A DNA stretch of 8,002 bases from Bacteroidales bacterium UBA3382 (GCA_002358965.1 DEPW01000036.1:6907-14908), one strand, 5' to 3'; counted from the stretch's first letter, positions 1-6,893 are shown. Notes: generated from the letters alone by a model not told the origin. Translations and numbers: made by a program.

Positions 1-1216
1 CAGGGTAATCGGACCCGATGATTTTGCCGGATACCTTGCCGTCCAGTCCGGCCGGAAGGCCCGCAAGAACGAGATATACATCGATGCTCTGTTGGGTACG
101 GGGCTCTGCGGGCCGGCGAGGGGCTTGCCGAGGGATATGATAAGGCATATCAACGCTTCGGGGGCATTCGTCATTTCGATAGATGTCCCTTCGGGCATGC
201 CGTCCGAGCCGTTTGTGCCTGACGGTATGTTCGACGACGGGGATATCGTCAATGCCGACATCACGGTCACTGTCGAATTTCCGAAACTATCGATGCTGCT
301 GCCGCGTTTCGGCAACCATGCCGGGAAGATAGCGGTGGCGCATATAGGTCTGTCGGAGGGTTTTGCCGCCAGCGGTCCGGAAAAATATTTTTACACGGAT
401 GACTGCGCCTATGGCGAGTTTGAGGCAAACGAGCCGGCATTGGGGAAGCCGAAGAAATTCGCGCACAAAGGGGACAACGGGCATCTGCTTGCGGTCTGCG
501 GGCGTGCCGGCATGTCAGGCGCGGCCATATTGGCCGCCGGAGCATCGCTGCGTTCGGGATGCGGCCTTGTGACCGTACACATGCCTTGTTCCGAGCGGCT
601 CGCAATGCATGTCGCACACCCTTCGGCCATAGTCGACGGCGATGCGGAGGAGTGTTTTACCTCGTTGCCTGATGACATGTCAAAATATTCGGCCGTATGT
701 GTGGGATGCGGGCTGGGTACGGATGAAAGGAGCGTGCCTGCCCTTGTTTCCCTCTTTTCATGCGGAAAGCCGATGCTGATAGATGCGGATGCGCTTAATC
801 TTGTTTCCGAATTCGGCTATCTGCGCGATGCAATCCCTGCCGGTTCCGTCCTTACTCCCCATTTGGGCGAGCTGCGCCGCCTTGTAGGGGATTGGTGCGG
901 CGAGGAGGAAAAGCTCGACAAGGTTTCGGCCCTTGCGGCCGGACTGTCTTCCGTGATAGTCGTCAAAGGGGCACATACCATGGTGGTGTCGGATGACGGC
1001 AGGATGTTTTTCAATTCGACAGGGACTCCGGGAATGGCGAAAGGAGGCAGCGGCGATGTCCTGGCCGGTTATGTCGGAGGGCTGCTCGCCCGGGGCTGCG
1101 CACCGTTGACTGCTGCGGTAGTCGGCGTATACCGCCACGGCCTTGCGGCAGAGGCGGCCGAAAGGCGTTTCGGGACGGAGTCGATGAATTCTTCCGACAT
1201 TGTCGATTTTTTGTAG
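1..1216 (+). CDS. nnr: Bifunctional NAD(P)H-hydrate epimerase / ADP-dependent NAD(P)H-hydrate dehydratase (5' partial)
   Basis: Repairs hydrated NADH and NADPH. The N-terminal YjeF_N domain interconverts the R and S epimers, and the C-terminal ribokinase-like domain dehydrates the S form using ADP (family knowledge). The reading frame is open to the left edge (first full codon at 2), so the true start lies outside; about 405 codons remain of a protein usually near 500. The end of the epimerase domain is visible as IDALLGTGL (about 80-106) and ISIDVPSG (173-196), carrying the conserved Asp residues of that fold. The dehydratase domain starts near 440 with HKGDNGHLL, followed by IDADALNLV, LTPHLGEL and the nucleotide-binding and catalytic signature GTPGMAKGGSGDVLAG, whose Asp codon is at 1055. 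The stop is TAG at 1214-1216. An in-frame TTG at 92 is not the start because homologous sequence continues upstream of it. Family assignment is secure; neighbouring genes add no clue. Confidence 0.95.
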   Translation, partial: RVIGPDDFAGYLAVQSGRKARKNEIYIDALLGTGLCGPARGLPRDMIRHINASGAFVISIDVPSGMPSEPFVPDGMFDDGDIVNADITVTVEFPKLSMLLPRFGNHAGKIAVAHIGLSEGFAASGPEKYFYTDDCAYGEFEANEPALGKPKKFAHKGDNGHLLAVCGRAGMSGAAILAAGASLRSGCGLVTVHMPCSERLAMHVAHPSAIVDGDAEECFTSLPDDMSKYSAVCVGCGLGTDERSVPALVSLFSCGKPMLIDADALNLVSEFGYLRDAIPAGSVLTPHLGELRRLVGDWCGEEEKLDKVSALAAGLSSVIVVKGAHTMVVSDDGRMFFNSTGTPGMAKGGSGDVLAGYVGGLLARGCAPLTAAVVGVYRHGLAAEAAERRFGTESMNSSDIVDFL

Positions 1217-1224
1217 TAACTTCG
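1217..1224 (+). promoter_or_regulatory. Weak candidate -7 element before the orphan ORF
   Basis: TAACTTCG differs from the Bacteroidota -7 consensus TAnnTTTG at one position and begins right after the nnr stop codon, 14 bases before the ATG at 1239. No TTTG or TTCG lies 19-21 bases upstream, so this may be chance or a decayed promoter. Confidence 0.25.
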
Positions 1225-1238
1225 CGGCGGTCGCCGCG
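1223..1238 (+). repeat. Perfect GC-rich inverted repeat between nnr and the orphan ORF
   Basis: CGCGGCGGTCGCCGCG folds as a 6-bp stem (CGCGGC/GCCGCG) with a GGTC loop. It fills the bases just before the ATG at 1239. No T-run follows, so it is not a classical intrinsic terminator. It could hinder ribosome access to that ATG or mark a transcript end; neither is shown. Confidence 0.5.
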
Positions 1239-1748
1239 ATGCAAGTCCTTCTTGAGGAATTCAATGCCGATGTCGAGGCTGGAGATTACGGGAAAGGCTC
1301 GTTCGAATTGATTTATGTGTATAGCGTCTCCAGGGACAAGGTGCTTGCCGAATCGGAAGAATTCGTTTTCAAATATTCGGGCTCTTCAAGTGGAGTGGAT
1401 CCAGACCCGAACCCAGATCCGGCCCCGGCAAGCAGCAGCGACTGGTATCTCCCGTCTCCGAAAGAGATATACATAATATGCACCGGGGATGTCGACGATA
1501 TCTTCTATCACACTCCGAGGACGCAGGACAACATGCTGAAACTCAACAAAGTGCTTGCGACCATAGACGGTGCGCAGCAGCTCGGTACCGACATGCTTTC
1601 GTTTTACAGGACGAGCGCCGAAGCCTCATATCGGGATGTTCCGGGATATGAGGACAAAAGCTATAGCATGTCTTTTACGGAAGCGATGCTTTCCACAAAC
1701 GGCAAGACATTCGCCCAAAGCATAGTGCGGTTCGTGCTGGCGTTTTAG
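1239..1748 (+). CDS. Orphan C-terminal-domain-like protein of Bacteroidales surface type; possible 5'-truncated remnant
   Basis: I do not recognise a named gene. From the ATG at 1239 the product is 169 residues. An N-terminal portion of about 50 residues is followed by a low-complexity linker (DPDPNPDPAPASSS) and a domain opening with WYLPSPKEIY. It ends in TFAQSIVRFVLAF, which recalls the W-LPS-E start and VR-VLAF end of DUF1566/Fib_succ_major-like domains at the C-terminus of Bacteroidales surface lipoproteins (inference by eye). Such proteins normally carry a signal peptide and lipobox Cys; neither is present from the ATG or from an in-frame TTG at 1200. A gene that has lost its 5' half against the end of nnr is therefore plausible, though the frame is intact and codon use looks like the neighbours. 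A GC-rich hairpin sits directly before the ATG. The stop overlaps the sodB stop on the other strand. It could also be a normal small cytoplasmic protein. Confidence 0.6.
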   Translation: MQVLLEEFNADVEAGDYGKGSFELIYVYSVSRDKVLAESEEFVFKYSGSSSGVDPDPNPDPAPASSSDWYLPSPKEIYIICTGDVDDIFYHTPRTQDNMLKLNKVLATIDGAQQLGTDMLSFYRTSAEASYRDVPGYEDKSYSMSFTEAMLSTNGKTFAQSIVRFVLAF

Positions 1749-2317
1749 AGCCTTTCGGCCACTTTGCCCCAGTCGATGTGTTCCCAGACGGCTTTGAGGT
1801 AGTCCGCACGCCTGTTGCGGTAGTCGATGTAATAGGCGTGTTCCCATACATCGAGTGTCATGAGCGGTTTGAGGCCGCTGCGCATGGGATTTCCTGCATT
1901 GGATTCGGCGGTGATGACGAGCTTTCCTTCCTTGTCCATCGAAAGCCAGCCCCAGCCGGAACCGAATTGGGCGGTTGCCTTGGCTATGAATTGGTCGCGG
2001 AACTGTTCGGCGGAACCGAAGTCGCGGTCGATGAGGTCGGCGAGCCTTGACGGCATGGCTTTCTTCGACGGCGTGAGGGTAAGGAAGAACAGCGTATGGT
2101 TCCATGCCTGGGCGGCGTTGTTGTATACAGGGCCTTCGGCTTTCATGATGATTTCTTCGAGGCTCATCGGCTCGAATTCGGTGCCTTCCACGAGTTTGTT
2201 GAGCGTATCTATGTATGTCTGCAAGTGCTTTCCGTAATGGAAATCGAAACTCTCCTTGCTGAGGACTGGAGAAAATGCTTCCGTATCGTATGGAAGCGTA
2301 GGCATCAAATGTTTCAT
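1745..2317 (-). CDS. sodB: Superoxide dismutase, Fe/Mn family (predicted Fe-preferring)
   Basis: Converts superoxide to hydrogen peroxide and oxygen in the cytoplasm; in anaerobes it supports survival during oxygen exposure. The product from the ATG at 2317 is 190 residues, a normal length. The metal ligands are all present: H27 (in HYGKH), H74 (in WNHTLFF), D156 and H160 (in DVWEHAYY), with gateway residues H31 and Y35. Gln70 in the N-terminal domain (AAQAWNH) is the Fe-type arrangement, and Thr154 lies two residues before the Asp ligand. The open frame extends upstream to 2662, but that part has no SOD similarity and runs through the promoter and the next gene. An internal Met (ATG at 2305) is an alternative start that still precedes MPTLPY. 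A well-formed promoter lies at 2363-2394, giving a leader of roughly 40 bases. The TAA stop overlaps the stop of the convergent ORF. Confidence 0.96.
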   Translation of the reverse strand: MKHLMPTLPYDTEAFSPVLSKESFDFHYGKHLQTYIDTLNKLVEGTEFEPMSLEEIIMKAEGPVYNNAAQAWNHTLFFLTLTPSKKAMPSRLADLIDRDFGSAEQFRDQFIAKATAQFGSGWGWLSMDKEGKLVITAESNAGNPMRSGLKPLMTLDVWEHAYYIDYRNRRADYLKAVWEHIDWGKVAERL

Positions 2318-2362
2318 GTCGTAAAATGTAATTTTGTTGAATGTCCTAAAAAAATCAATTAA

Positions 2363-2394
2363 CAAAAATAGCGATTTTTCCCTATTTTTGCAAA
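2363..2394 (-). promoter_or_regulatory. sodB promoter (TTTG-N20-TATTTTTG)
   Basis: Read on the minus strand, TTTG (plus 2391-2394) is followed after exactly 20 bases by TATTTTTG (plus 2363-2370), a full match to the Bacteroidota -33/-7 consensus. The predicted transcript start is a few bases to the left of 2363. The -33 element shares a TTTGCAAA palindrome (2387-2394) with the rightward -7 element. Confidence 0.75.
2383..2390 (+). promoter_or_regulatory. Candidate -7 element for the phosphatase gene
   Basis: TATTTTTG matches TAnnTTTG and lies 7 bases before the ATG at 2398. The expected -33 position (2359-2362) reads TTAA, only half matching TTTG. Together with CAAAAATA at 2363-2370 it forms a perfect 8-bp inverted repeat with a 12-base gap, so the two -7 elements face away from a common centre. 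If used, the mRNA would start almost at the ATG. Confidence 0.5.
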
Positions 2395-2397
2395 AAA

Positions 2398-3108
2398 ATG
2401 ATTGAGACGGTGGATATGGAACCTGATTTTTGCCGTTTGATAAAGGGCGGAGTGGAGGAAAATCTGGAAAAACTCCTGTCGTTGCGCGGTCTTCGACGCC
2501 GGAAAGACGACGGGTCATGGGTGACCGAAGGCGATTTGTTCGTCCAGAGGCTGGCGACCGATTTGCTGTCGGCAAGCGGCTATGCCGGGGAAACGGTGTT
2601 GATATCCGAGGAGATGCGCCCTGATTTGGAAAAGGCGCATGCTTCCGATTATATAGTGACACTGGACCCTGTCGACGGCACTTCCAATTTTACATACGGC
2701 ATGGCGGAATGGGGCGTCATCGTATCGGTATACAAGAGGATGGAACATTTCCAGAGCATGATCTTCCTGCCGGAGATGAGGCGTTGCCTGATTACCGGAG
2801 ACAGGTTCGAAAGGCCTCGCGGTGCGTCTCTGGCCGGTCTTTCGTCGATAGTCCCGGCCGAAGATTATGTCGCGCTCGGTAAGGAATGCGAATATAGGAT
2901 GACGGGAAGCTGCGCCGTTAATTTCTATTATATGGTGACCGGTTCATACCGCACTTTGAGACATTACCGCGGAGCATATTCGTGGGATATAATGGCAGGA
3001 TTGAATCTCGCTTTGGAACATGGTCTGAAGGCTTTTGTCGACGGCCGTCCCTATGGCGGAGAATGGCTCGCTCCCGGAAAGCGGTACAAGTATTTCGTTT
3101 CCGAATGA
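2398..3108 (+). CDS. Inositol monophosphatase family protein
   Basis: A Mg-dependent phosphomonoesterase of the IMPase/FBPase/CysQ superfamily. The product is 236 residues. The metal-binding motifs are in order: SEE with E71/E72, DPVDGTSNF with D90 and D93, and SWDIMAG with D197. WVTEGD (residues 41-46) is the usual motif after the first helix. It is somewhat shorter than the family's usual 250-270 residues: the stretch between the second and third motifs is about 23 residues shorter than in human IMPase. The substrate cannot be told from sequence; inositol phosphate, another sugar phosphate or 3'-phosphoadenosine phosphate are all possible, and suhB- or cysQ-type naming would be a guess. The ATG at 2398 sits 7 bases after a -7-like element; an ATG at 2416 is an alternative start that would leave a leader of about 20 bases and keep all motifs. 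xerD follows after 18 bases, suggesting co-transcription. Confidence 0.88.
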   Translation: MIETVDMEPDFCRLIKGGVEENLEKLLSLRGLRRRKDDGSWVTEGDLFVQRLATDLLSASGYAGETVLISEEMRPDLEKAHASDYIVTLDPVDGTSNFTYGMAEWGVIVSVYKRMEHFQSMIFLPEMRRCLITGDRFERPRGASLAGLSSIVPAEDYVALGKECEYRMTGSCAVNFYYMVTGSYRTLRHYRGAYSWDIMAGLNLALEHGLKAFVDGRPYGGEWLAPGKRYKYFVSE

Positions 3109-3126
3109 TATGCAGTGGCGGACGGC

Positions 3127-4104
3127 ATGGACAGAGAGGAAAAATTTTTTTCGGAAGCCCTTGAGGATTTTGGGAATTATCTGCGGCTTGAACGCGGTTT
3201 TTCGGTAAATACCGTATCGTCTTACACAAGCGATGTCGCGCTTTTTTTCGACTATCTGTCTTCTTTGCGCAAAAGCAGGGAAGGGAATGCGGAGGCCTCC
3301 TGTGCGGCCGGGGAACCGGATTTGCCTGTGCCTTCAAGACCCGAAGAGTGCGACCGCTATACGGTCTCGGCATATCTTTCCAGCCGCCTGGATGAGCTTT
3401 CATCCCGTTCCCAGTCGAGAGTGCTTACTTCCCTGAAGACTTTCTTCAATTTCATGATGGAGGAAGGGCGGTGCGAAAGCAATCCATGCGAGCTCATAGA
3501 GGGACCGAAGCAGTTGAAGAAGCTCCCGGTAGTGCTTTCCGTCGAAGAGGTGGACCGCATGATCGCTTCGATAGATCCGGCAGATCCTCTCGCCCACAGG
3601 AACAAAGCCATGCTCGAGCTCATGTACGGGTGCGGGCTGCGTGTTAGCGAGGCAGTGACAATCAAGGTCTCGGATATCTTCGCCAAAGAGCAGTTCGTAA
3701 GGGTGGTAGGTAAAGGAAACAAGCAGAGGCTGGTGCCTGCCGGAGAATGCGCCCTGTCCGCGATAAGCCTTTATCTTCCCGACCGCAACCGCATCCTCGC
3801 CTCTAATCCCGGAGTCAGGGATACCGGGGAGCTTTTCCTGAACCGCCGCGGCAGGCCGATGACGCGCGTGATGGTCTTCCATATTGTCAGACAGGCGGCT
3901 ATGCGTGCCGGGATAGGCAAAGACATTTCGCCGCATACTTTGAGGCATTCGTTCGCCACGCATCTCGTGGAAAACGGAGCCGATTTGCGGTCGGTACAGC
4001 AGATGCTCGGTCATGAAAGCATCCTTACTACCGAAATCTACACCCATGTCGAAACCTCCAAGTGGCAGCAGACCATATTGTCGCATCATCCGCGCGAAAA
4101 GTAG
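3127..4104 (+). CDS. xerD: Site-specific tyrosine recombinase XerD
   Basis: Resolves chromosome dimers at dif during division, normally with XerC and FtsK (family knowledge). From the ATG at 3127 it has 325 residues: a SAM-like core-binding domain (about 8-110) and a catalytic domain (about 130-310). All catalytic residues are visible: R172 (CGLRVSE), K196 (GKGNKQR), H270 and R273 (HTLRHSF), H296 (LGHES) and nucleophile Y305 (EIYTH). The C-terminus with HHPR resembles Bacteroidales XerD rather than phage or transposon integrases, and no tRNA, att-like repeat or cargo gene is nearby. A Ser/Glu/Pro-rich insertion of about 20-25 residues (around 50-75) makes it longer than the 298-residue E. coli protein. 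An in-frame GTG at 3115 would add four residues. It probably shares a transcript with the upstream phosphatase gene. Confidence 0.93.
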   Translation: MDREEKFFSEALEDFGNYLRLERGFSVNTVSSYTSDVALFFDYLSSLRKSREGNAEASCAAGEPDLPVPSRPEECDRYTVSAYLSSRLDELSSRSQSRVLTSLKTFFNFMMEEGRCESNPCELIEGPKQLKKLPVVLSVEEVDRMIASIDPADPLAHRNKAMLELMYGCGLRVSEAVTIKVSDIFAKEQFVRVVGKGNKQRLVPAGECALSAISLYLPDRNRILASNPGVRDTGELFLNRRGRPMTRVMVFHIVRQAAMRAGIGKDISPHTLRHSFATHLVENGADLRSVQQMLGHESILTTEIYTHVETSKWQQTILSHHPREK

Positions 4105-4114
4105 CGGCCGGCCG
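4105..4114. repeat. GC palindrome between xerD and recG
   Basis: CGGCCGGCCG directly follows the xerD stop codon and contains the octamer CCGGCCGG (4108-4115), which I find elsewhere in the window only twice, in the pdxA leader. It is too compact to form a good hairpin alone. A T5 run follows at 4123-4127, but terminator function is doubtful. Confidence 0.4.
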
Positions 4115-4115
4115 G

Positions 4116-4146
4116 TTCGTGCTTTTTGAGAAAAAGAGTATCTTTG
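4116..4146 (+). promoter_or_regulatory. Candidate recG promoter (TTCG-N19-TATCTTTG)
   Basis: TATCTTTG (4139-4146) is a full match to the Bacteroidota -7 consensus. Nineteen bases upstream lies TTCG (4116-4119), one base off TTTG. The -7 element ends 5 bases before the recG ATG, implying a leaderless or nearly leaderless mRNA. recG could therefore be transcribed separately from xerD. Confidence 0.6.
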
Positions 4147-4151
4147 CGATA

Positions 4152-6299
4152 ATGGACATTTTGAATACAGAGATACAATTTCTGCCCGGCGTCGGTCCTA
4201 AAAGGGCCGCCCTGCTTGCCAAGGAACTGGGAATCGTCACATACAAGGACATGCTGTACACTTTCCCGTTCCGGTATGTGGACAGGACCAATATCCAGAA
4301 TATCGCGGATATAGTCCCGTCGATGGCCTATGTCCAGATAAGGGCTGTCGTAATAGCCAAGAGCATGGCAGGCGAAGGCCGCAAAAGCAGGCTCGTGGTT
4401 ACGGTGCGCGATGCAAGCGGAAAGATGGATCTGGTCTTCTTCCAGGGTATAAAATGGGTCTCCGACAAGGTACGCATCGGAGACGAATATGTCATTTTCG
4501 GAAAGCCGTCCGTATTCGGAGGGGAGATGAACATGGTTCATCCTGAACTCGAATCTCCCGGAAACAAGTCTCTGCCCTACGGGAGCGCTCTCGTAGGAGT
4601 GTACCCGAGTACGGAAAGACTGAAAAAGGCCTCGGTTACCAACAAGGTCTTCGCCAAACTTGTTTCGGCCCTGCTCGGAATAGCAGGAAACAAGGTGCAG
4701 GAAAACATTCCCGAATACATTGTGAAGAAATCCGGACTTGTCTCCAGGCGCGAGGCACTGAAGTCCATACACTTCCCTTCCAGTGCGGCAGAGTTGGAAA
4801 AAGCCTCTTTCCGGCTGAAGTTCGAGGAACTCTTCTTCCTTCAGCTGTCGTTGCTCAAACAATGGTACGGACGGATGCACGAAGGGACCGGAATCATGAT
4901 GACGGCGGTGGGGGAAGATTTCAGAAAATGCTACAAGGCCCTTCCCTTCGACCTTACAGGGGCCCAGAAGCGGGTCATCCGCGAAATCCGCGAAGACCTC
5001 AGGAGCGGCCGCCAGATGAACCGTTTGCTCCAAGGGGATGTAGGCAGCGGAAAGACGCTCGTCGCTCTCATGTCCGCATTGATAGCCATAGGGAACGGTT
5101 ATCAGGCATGCATGATGGCGCCGACGGAAGTGCTTGCCCAGCAGCATTTCCGCAATCTCAAGAAATATCTCGCGCCTCTCTCTCCGGTCGATTGGACGGA
5201 ACAGGCCGTCGAAGGCGGCGACGGTTTCGGAATAGCCTTGCTTACCGGAAGCAGCAGGGCCGGGCAGCGCAAGATGATAGACAAAGGGCTTCGCGGCGGA
5301 CAGATCAGGCTGATAGTCGGGACTCATGCCCTGATCGAAGACAATGTGGTTTTCCGTTCCCTGGGACTTGCTATCATCGACGAGCAGCACCGTTTCGGAG
5401 TCGAGCAGCGTTCGAGGCTTTGGGGCAAGACAGGCGGCGGAATACCTCCCCATGTGCTCGTCATGACCGCTACACCTATTCCGAGGACCCTTGCCATGAC
5501 TTTGTACGGAGACCTTGAGGTTTCGGTCATAGACGAACTCCCTCCGGGGCGTAAGCCTGTCCGGACCATCCATGCCACCGAGACCAAACGCGCCGCGATG
5601 TACGATTTCATCCGCGGGCAGATAGCCTTGGGCCGTCAGGTCTTCATCGTTTATCCTCTCATATTCGAATCCGAAAAAATGGATTACGCCAATCTCGAAA
5701 AAGGCTACGAGACCGTTACCGAGGCCTTCCCGTTCCCGAAGTACCGGACTGCGATCGTACACGGAAAGCAGTCGAACGAGGAGAAAAACCGTAATATGAA
5801 GGCGTTCGTCGACGGCCGTGCCGATATCCTCGTGGCGACTTCCGTGATAGAGGTCGGCGTGGATGTGCCGAACGCCAGCGTAATGGTGATCGAAAGCGCC
5901 GAGAGGTTCGGGCTGAGCCAGCTGCATCAGTTGCGCGGCCGTGTCGGCCGGGGTTCCGAGAGCTCTTATTGCATCCTCATGACCGATTACAGGATCAGCC
6001 GCGAATCCAAGAAACGCATCGACCTGATGTGCAGTACCGAAGACGGTTTCGAACTTGCCGAAGAGGATCTGAAGATGCGCGGACCCGGTGACATCGAAGG
6101 CACGATGCAGAGCGGCATGCCGGTGGAGCTTAAGATAGCCTCTCTGGGCAAGGACGGCAGGATTCTCGAGTTCGCCCGTAAGACCGCGCGCGAGGTGCTG
6201 TCCGTCGACCCTCATCTTCGGATGGAAAGCAATTCATTGCTGCTCAAGGAGCTCGCATCGTATCGCGGGACGGTCGCCGATTATTCGAAAATCAGTTGA
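4152..6299 (+). CDS. recG: ATP-dependent DNA helicase RecG
   Basis: Double-stranded DNA translocase that reverses stalled replication forks and branch-migrates Holliday junctions. From the ATG at 4152 it has 715 residues, close to the family norm (E. coli 693). The N-terminus carries FLPGVGPKRAALL and the FPFRYVDR motif of the RecG wedge region, followed by the OB-fold. The helicase motifs follow in order: Walker A GDVGSGKT with K301, motif Ia MAPTEVLAQQH, motif II DEQH at 410-413, motif III MTATPIPRTLAM, then SVIEVGVDVPNA and QLRGRVGRG at 593-601, which belong to the second RecA-like domain. The in-frame GTG at 4062 is rejected as start because it overlaps xerD and spans the candidate promoter. 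In the first 70 codons Ile is encoded by ATA four times, ATC three times and ATT once, a notable bias for DNA of this GC level. It converges with the beta-barrel gene, 36 bases away. Confidence 0.97.
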   Translation: MDILNTEIQFLPGVGPKRAALLAKELGIVTYKDMLYTFPFRYVDRTNIQNIADIVPSMAYVQIRAVVIAKSMAGEGRKSRLVVTVRDASGKMDLVFFQGIKWVSDKVRIGDEYVIFGKPSVFGGEMNMVHPELESPGNKSLPYGSALVGVYPSTERLKKASVTNKVFAKLVSALLGIAGNKVQENIPEYIVKKSGLVSRREALKSIHFPSSAAELEKASFRLKFEELFFLQLSLLKQWYGRMHEGTGIMMTAVGEDFRKCYKALPFDLTGAQKRVIREIREDLRSGRQMNRLLQGDVGSGKTLVALMSALIAIGNGYQACMMAPTEVLAQQHFRNLKKYLAPLSPVDWTEQAVEGGDGFGIALLTGSSRAGQRKMIDKGLRGGQIRLIVGTHALIEDNVVFRSLGLAIIDEQHRFGVEQRSRLWGKTGGGIPPHVLVMTATPIPRTLAMTLYGDLEVSVIDELPPGRKPVRTIHATETKRAAMYDFIRGQIALGRQVFIVYPLIFESEKMDYANLEKGYETVTEAFPFPKYRTAIVHGKQSNEEKNRNMKAFVDGRADILVATSVIEVGVDVPNASVMVIESAERFGLSQLHQLRGRVGRGSESSYCILMTDYRISRESKKRIDLMCSTEDGFELAEEDLKMRGPGDIEGTMQSGMPVELKIASLGKDGRILEFARKTAREVLSVDPHLRMESNSLLLKELASYRGTVADYSKIS

Positions 6300-6335
6300 G
6301 GAGCGGTCTGCCGAAGGAGCCGTATTTCCTGCGTT

Positions 6336-6893
6336 TCAGAACCACAGGCCGACACCTAAGGACGGAATAGGGGACCACAGCCTGCCGTTGCTGCCCATAG
6401 TCACATAAGGCGAGAAGCTGCATTTCACCCCTATGTCCAGCGAGACTTTGGCAAAGTTCACGACCAGTCCCAATGCGGGGCGCACGAAAAATTCGGCATC
6501 CCCCGGGTTGTATTCGTTATCGCCGCTGGCATTGTTGAAATAGGTGCCGGGGAGCCGGACGGACACTCCGGCTTCGAGGCCGACATAGCCCTGCACCCTG
6601 CCTGAGAATGGCCAGAAGCATCTTCCGTCGGCGGCGACATTTATGAAATTCCTTCCCCACAGGAAATAGTATTCGGCGCTTGAGCCGACATAGATGTTGC
6701 TTTTGTCGAAAATCACACCGTGGCTTGTGCTGAGGAAGAAACCTATGAAACTCACGCCTCCCGTGACATTCCCGGCGTATGCCGTCTTACCGGAGCCGTG
6801 CGAAATCGAAGGCCGTCCGTCTTCCGCTCCTTGTGCGGATGCGGCGCATGGAAAAACTGCGAAAAAAAGTAGAAACAAAACAATCTTTTTCAT
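6336..6893 (-). CDS. Outer-membrane beta-barrel protein, function unknown
   Basis: A 185-residue protein with a clear Sec signal peptide: MKK, a hydrophobic stretch rich in Leu and Phe (4-14), and a type I cleavage site after ASA (residue 20). Cys16 is not in a lipobox (FPC), so it is not a lipoprotein. The mature part of about 165 residues shows alternating Gly/aromatic strands such as GGVSFIGFF, NIYVGSSAEYYFLWG, GYVGLEAGVSVRL and FFVRPALGLVV. It ends in LGVGLWF, a terminal Phe typical of BAM-assembled barrels. Length suits an eight-stranded barrel. The closing part lines up with outer-membrane-beta-barrel/PorT-like families of Bacteroidota only in general character, so no function or substrate is assigned. 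It reads from a strong promoter at 6971-7002 with a leader of about 70 bases. Only 36 bases (6300-6335) separate its stop from that of recG, and I see no stem-loop there. Confidence 0.85.
   Translation of the reverse strand: MKKIVLFLLFFAVFPCAASAQGAEDGRPSISHGSGKTAYAGNVTGGVSFIGFFLSTSHGVIFDKSNIYVGSSAEYYFLWGRNFINVAADGRCFWPFSGRVQGYVGLEAGVSVRLPGTYFNNASGDNEYNPGDAEFFVRPALGLVVNFAKVSLDIGVKCSFSPYVTMGSNGRLWSPIPSLGVGLWF

Noticed and set aside
2318..2662. N-terminal extension of sodB up to an upstream ATG at 2662
   Set aside because: It runs through the sodB promoter and into the phosphatase gene, and SOD similarity begins only at the ATG at 2317.
3127..4104. The tyrosine recombinase as integrase of a mobile element
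   Set aside because: XerD-like C-terminus, housekeeping neighbours in tight spacing, and no tRNA, att-like direct repeats or cargo genes.
4105..4130. GC palindrome plus T-run after xerD as intrinsic terminator
   Set aside because: The palindrome can form at best a 3-bp stem with a usable loop and the T5 run is separated by about 8 bases.
4062..4151. Upstream GTG start for recG
   Set aside because: It overlaps the xerD 3' end and the candidate recG promoter; RecG similarity begins right after the ATG at 4152.
4086..6215. A 709-codon open frame on the minus strand, antisense to nearly all of recG
   Set aside because: The plus strand encodes a complete RecG with every motif. The antisense frame shows no recognisable domain, has composition expected of a codon-bias shadow, and has no promoter or sensible start.
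6300..6335. Bidirectional terminator between recG and the beta-barrel gene
   Set aside because: I looked for a stem-loop in these 36 bases and found none better than 4 bp.
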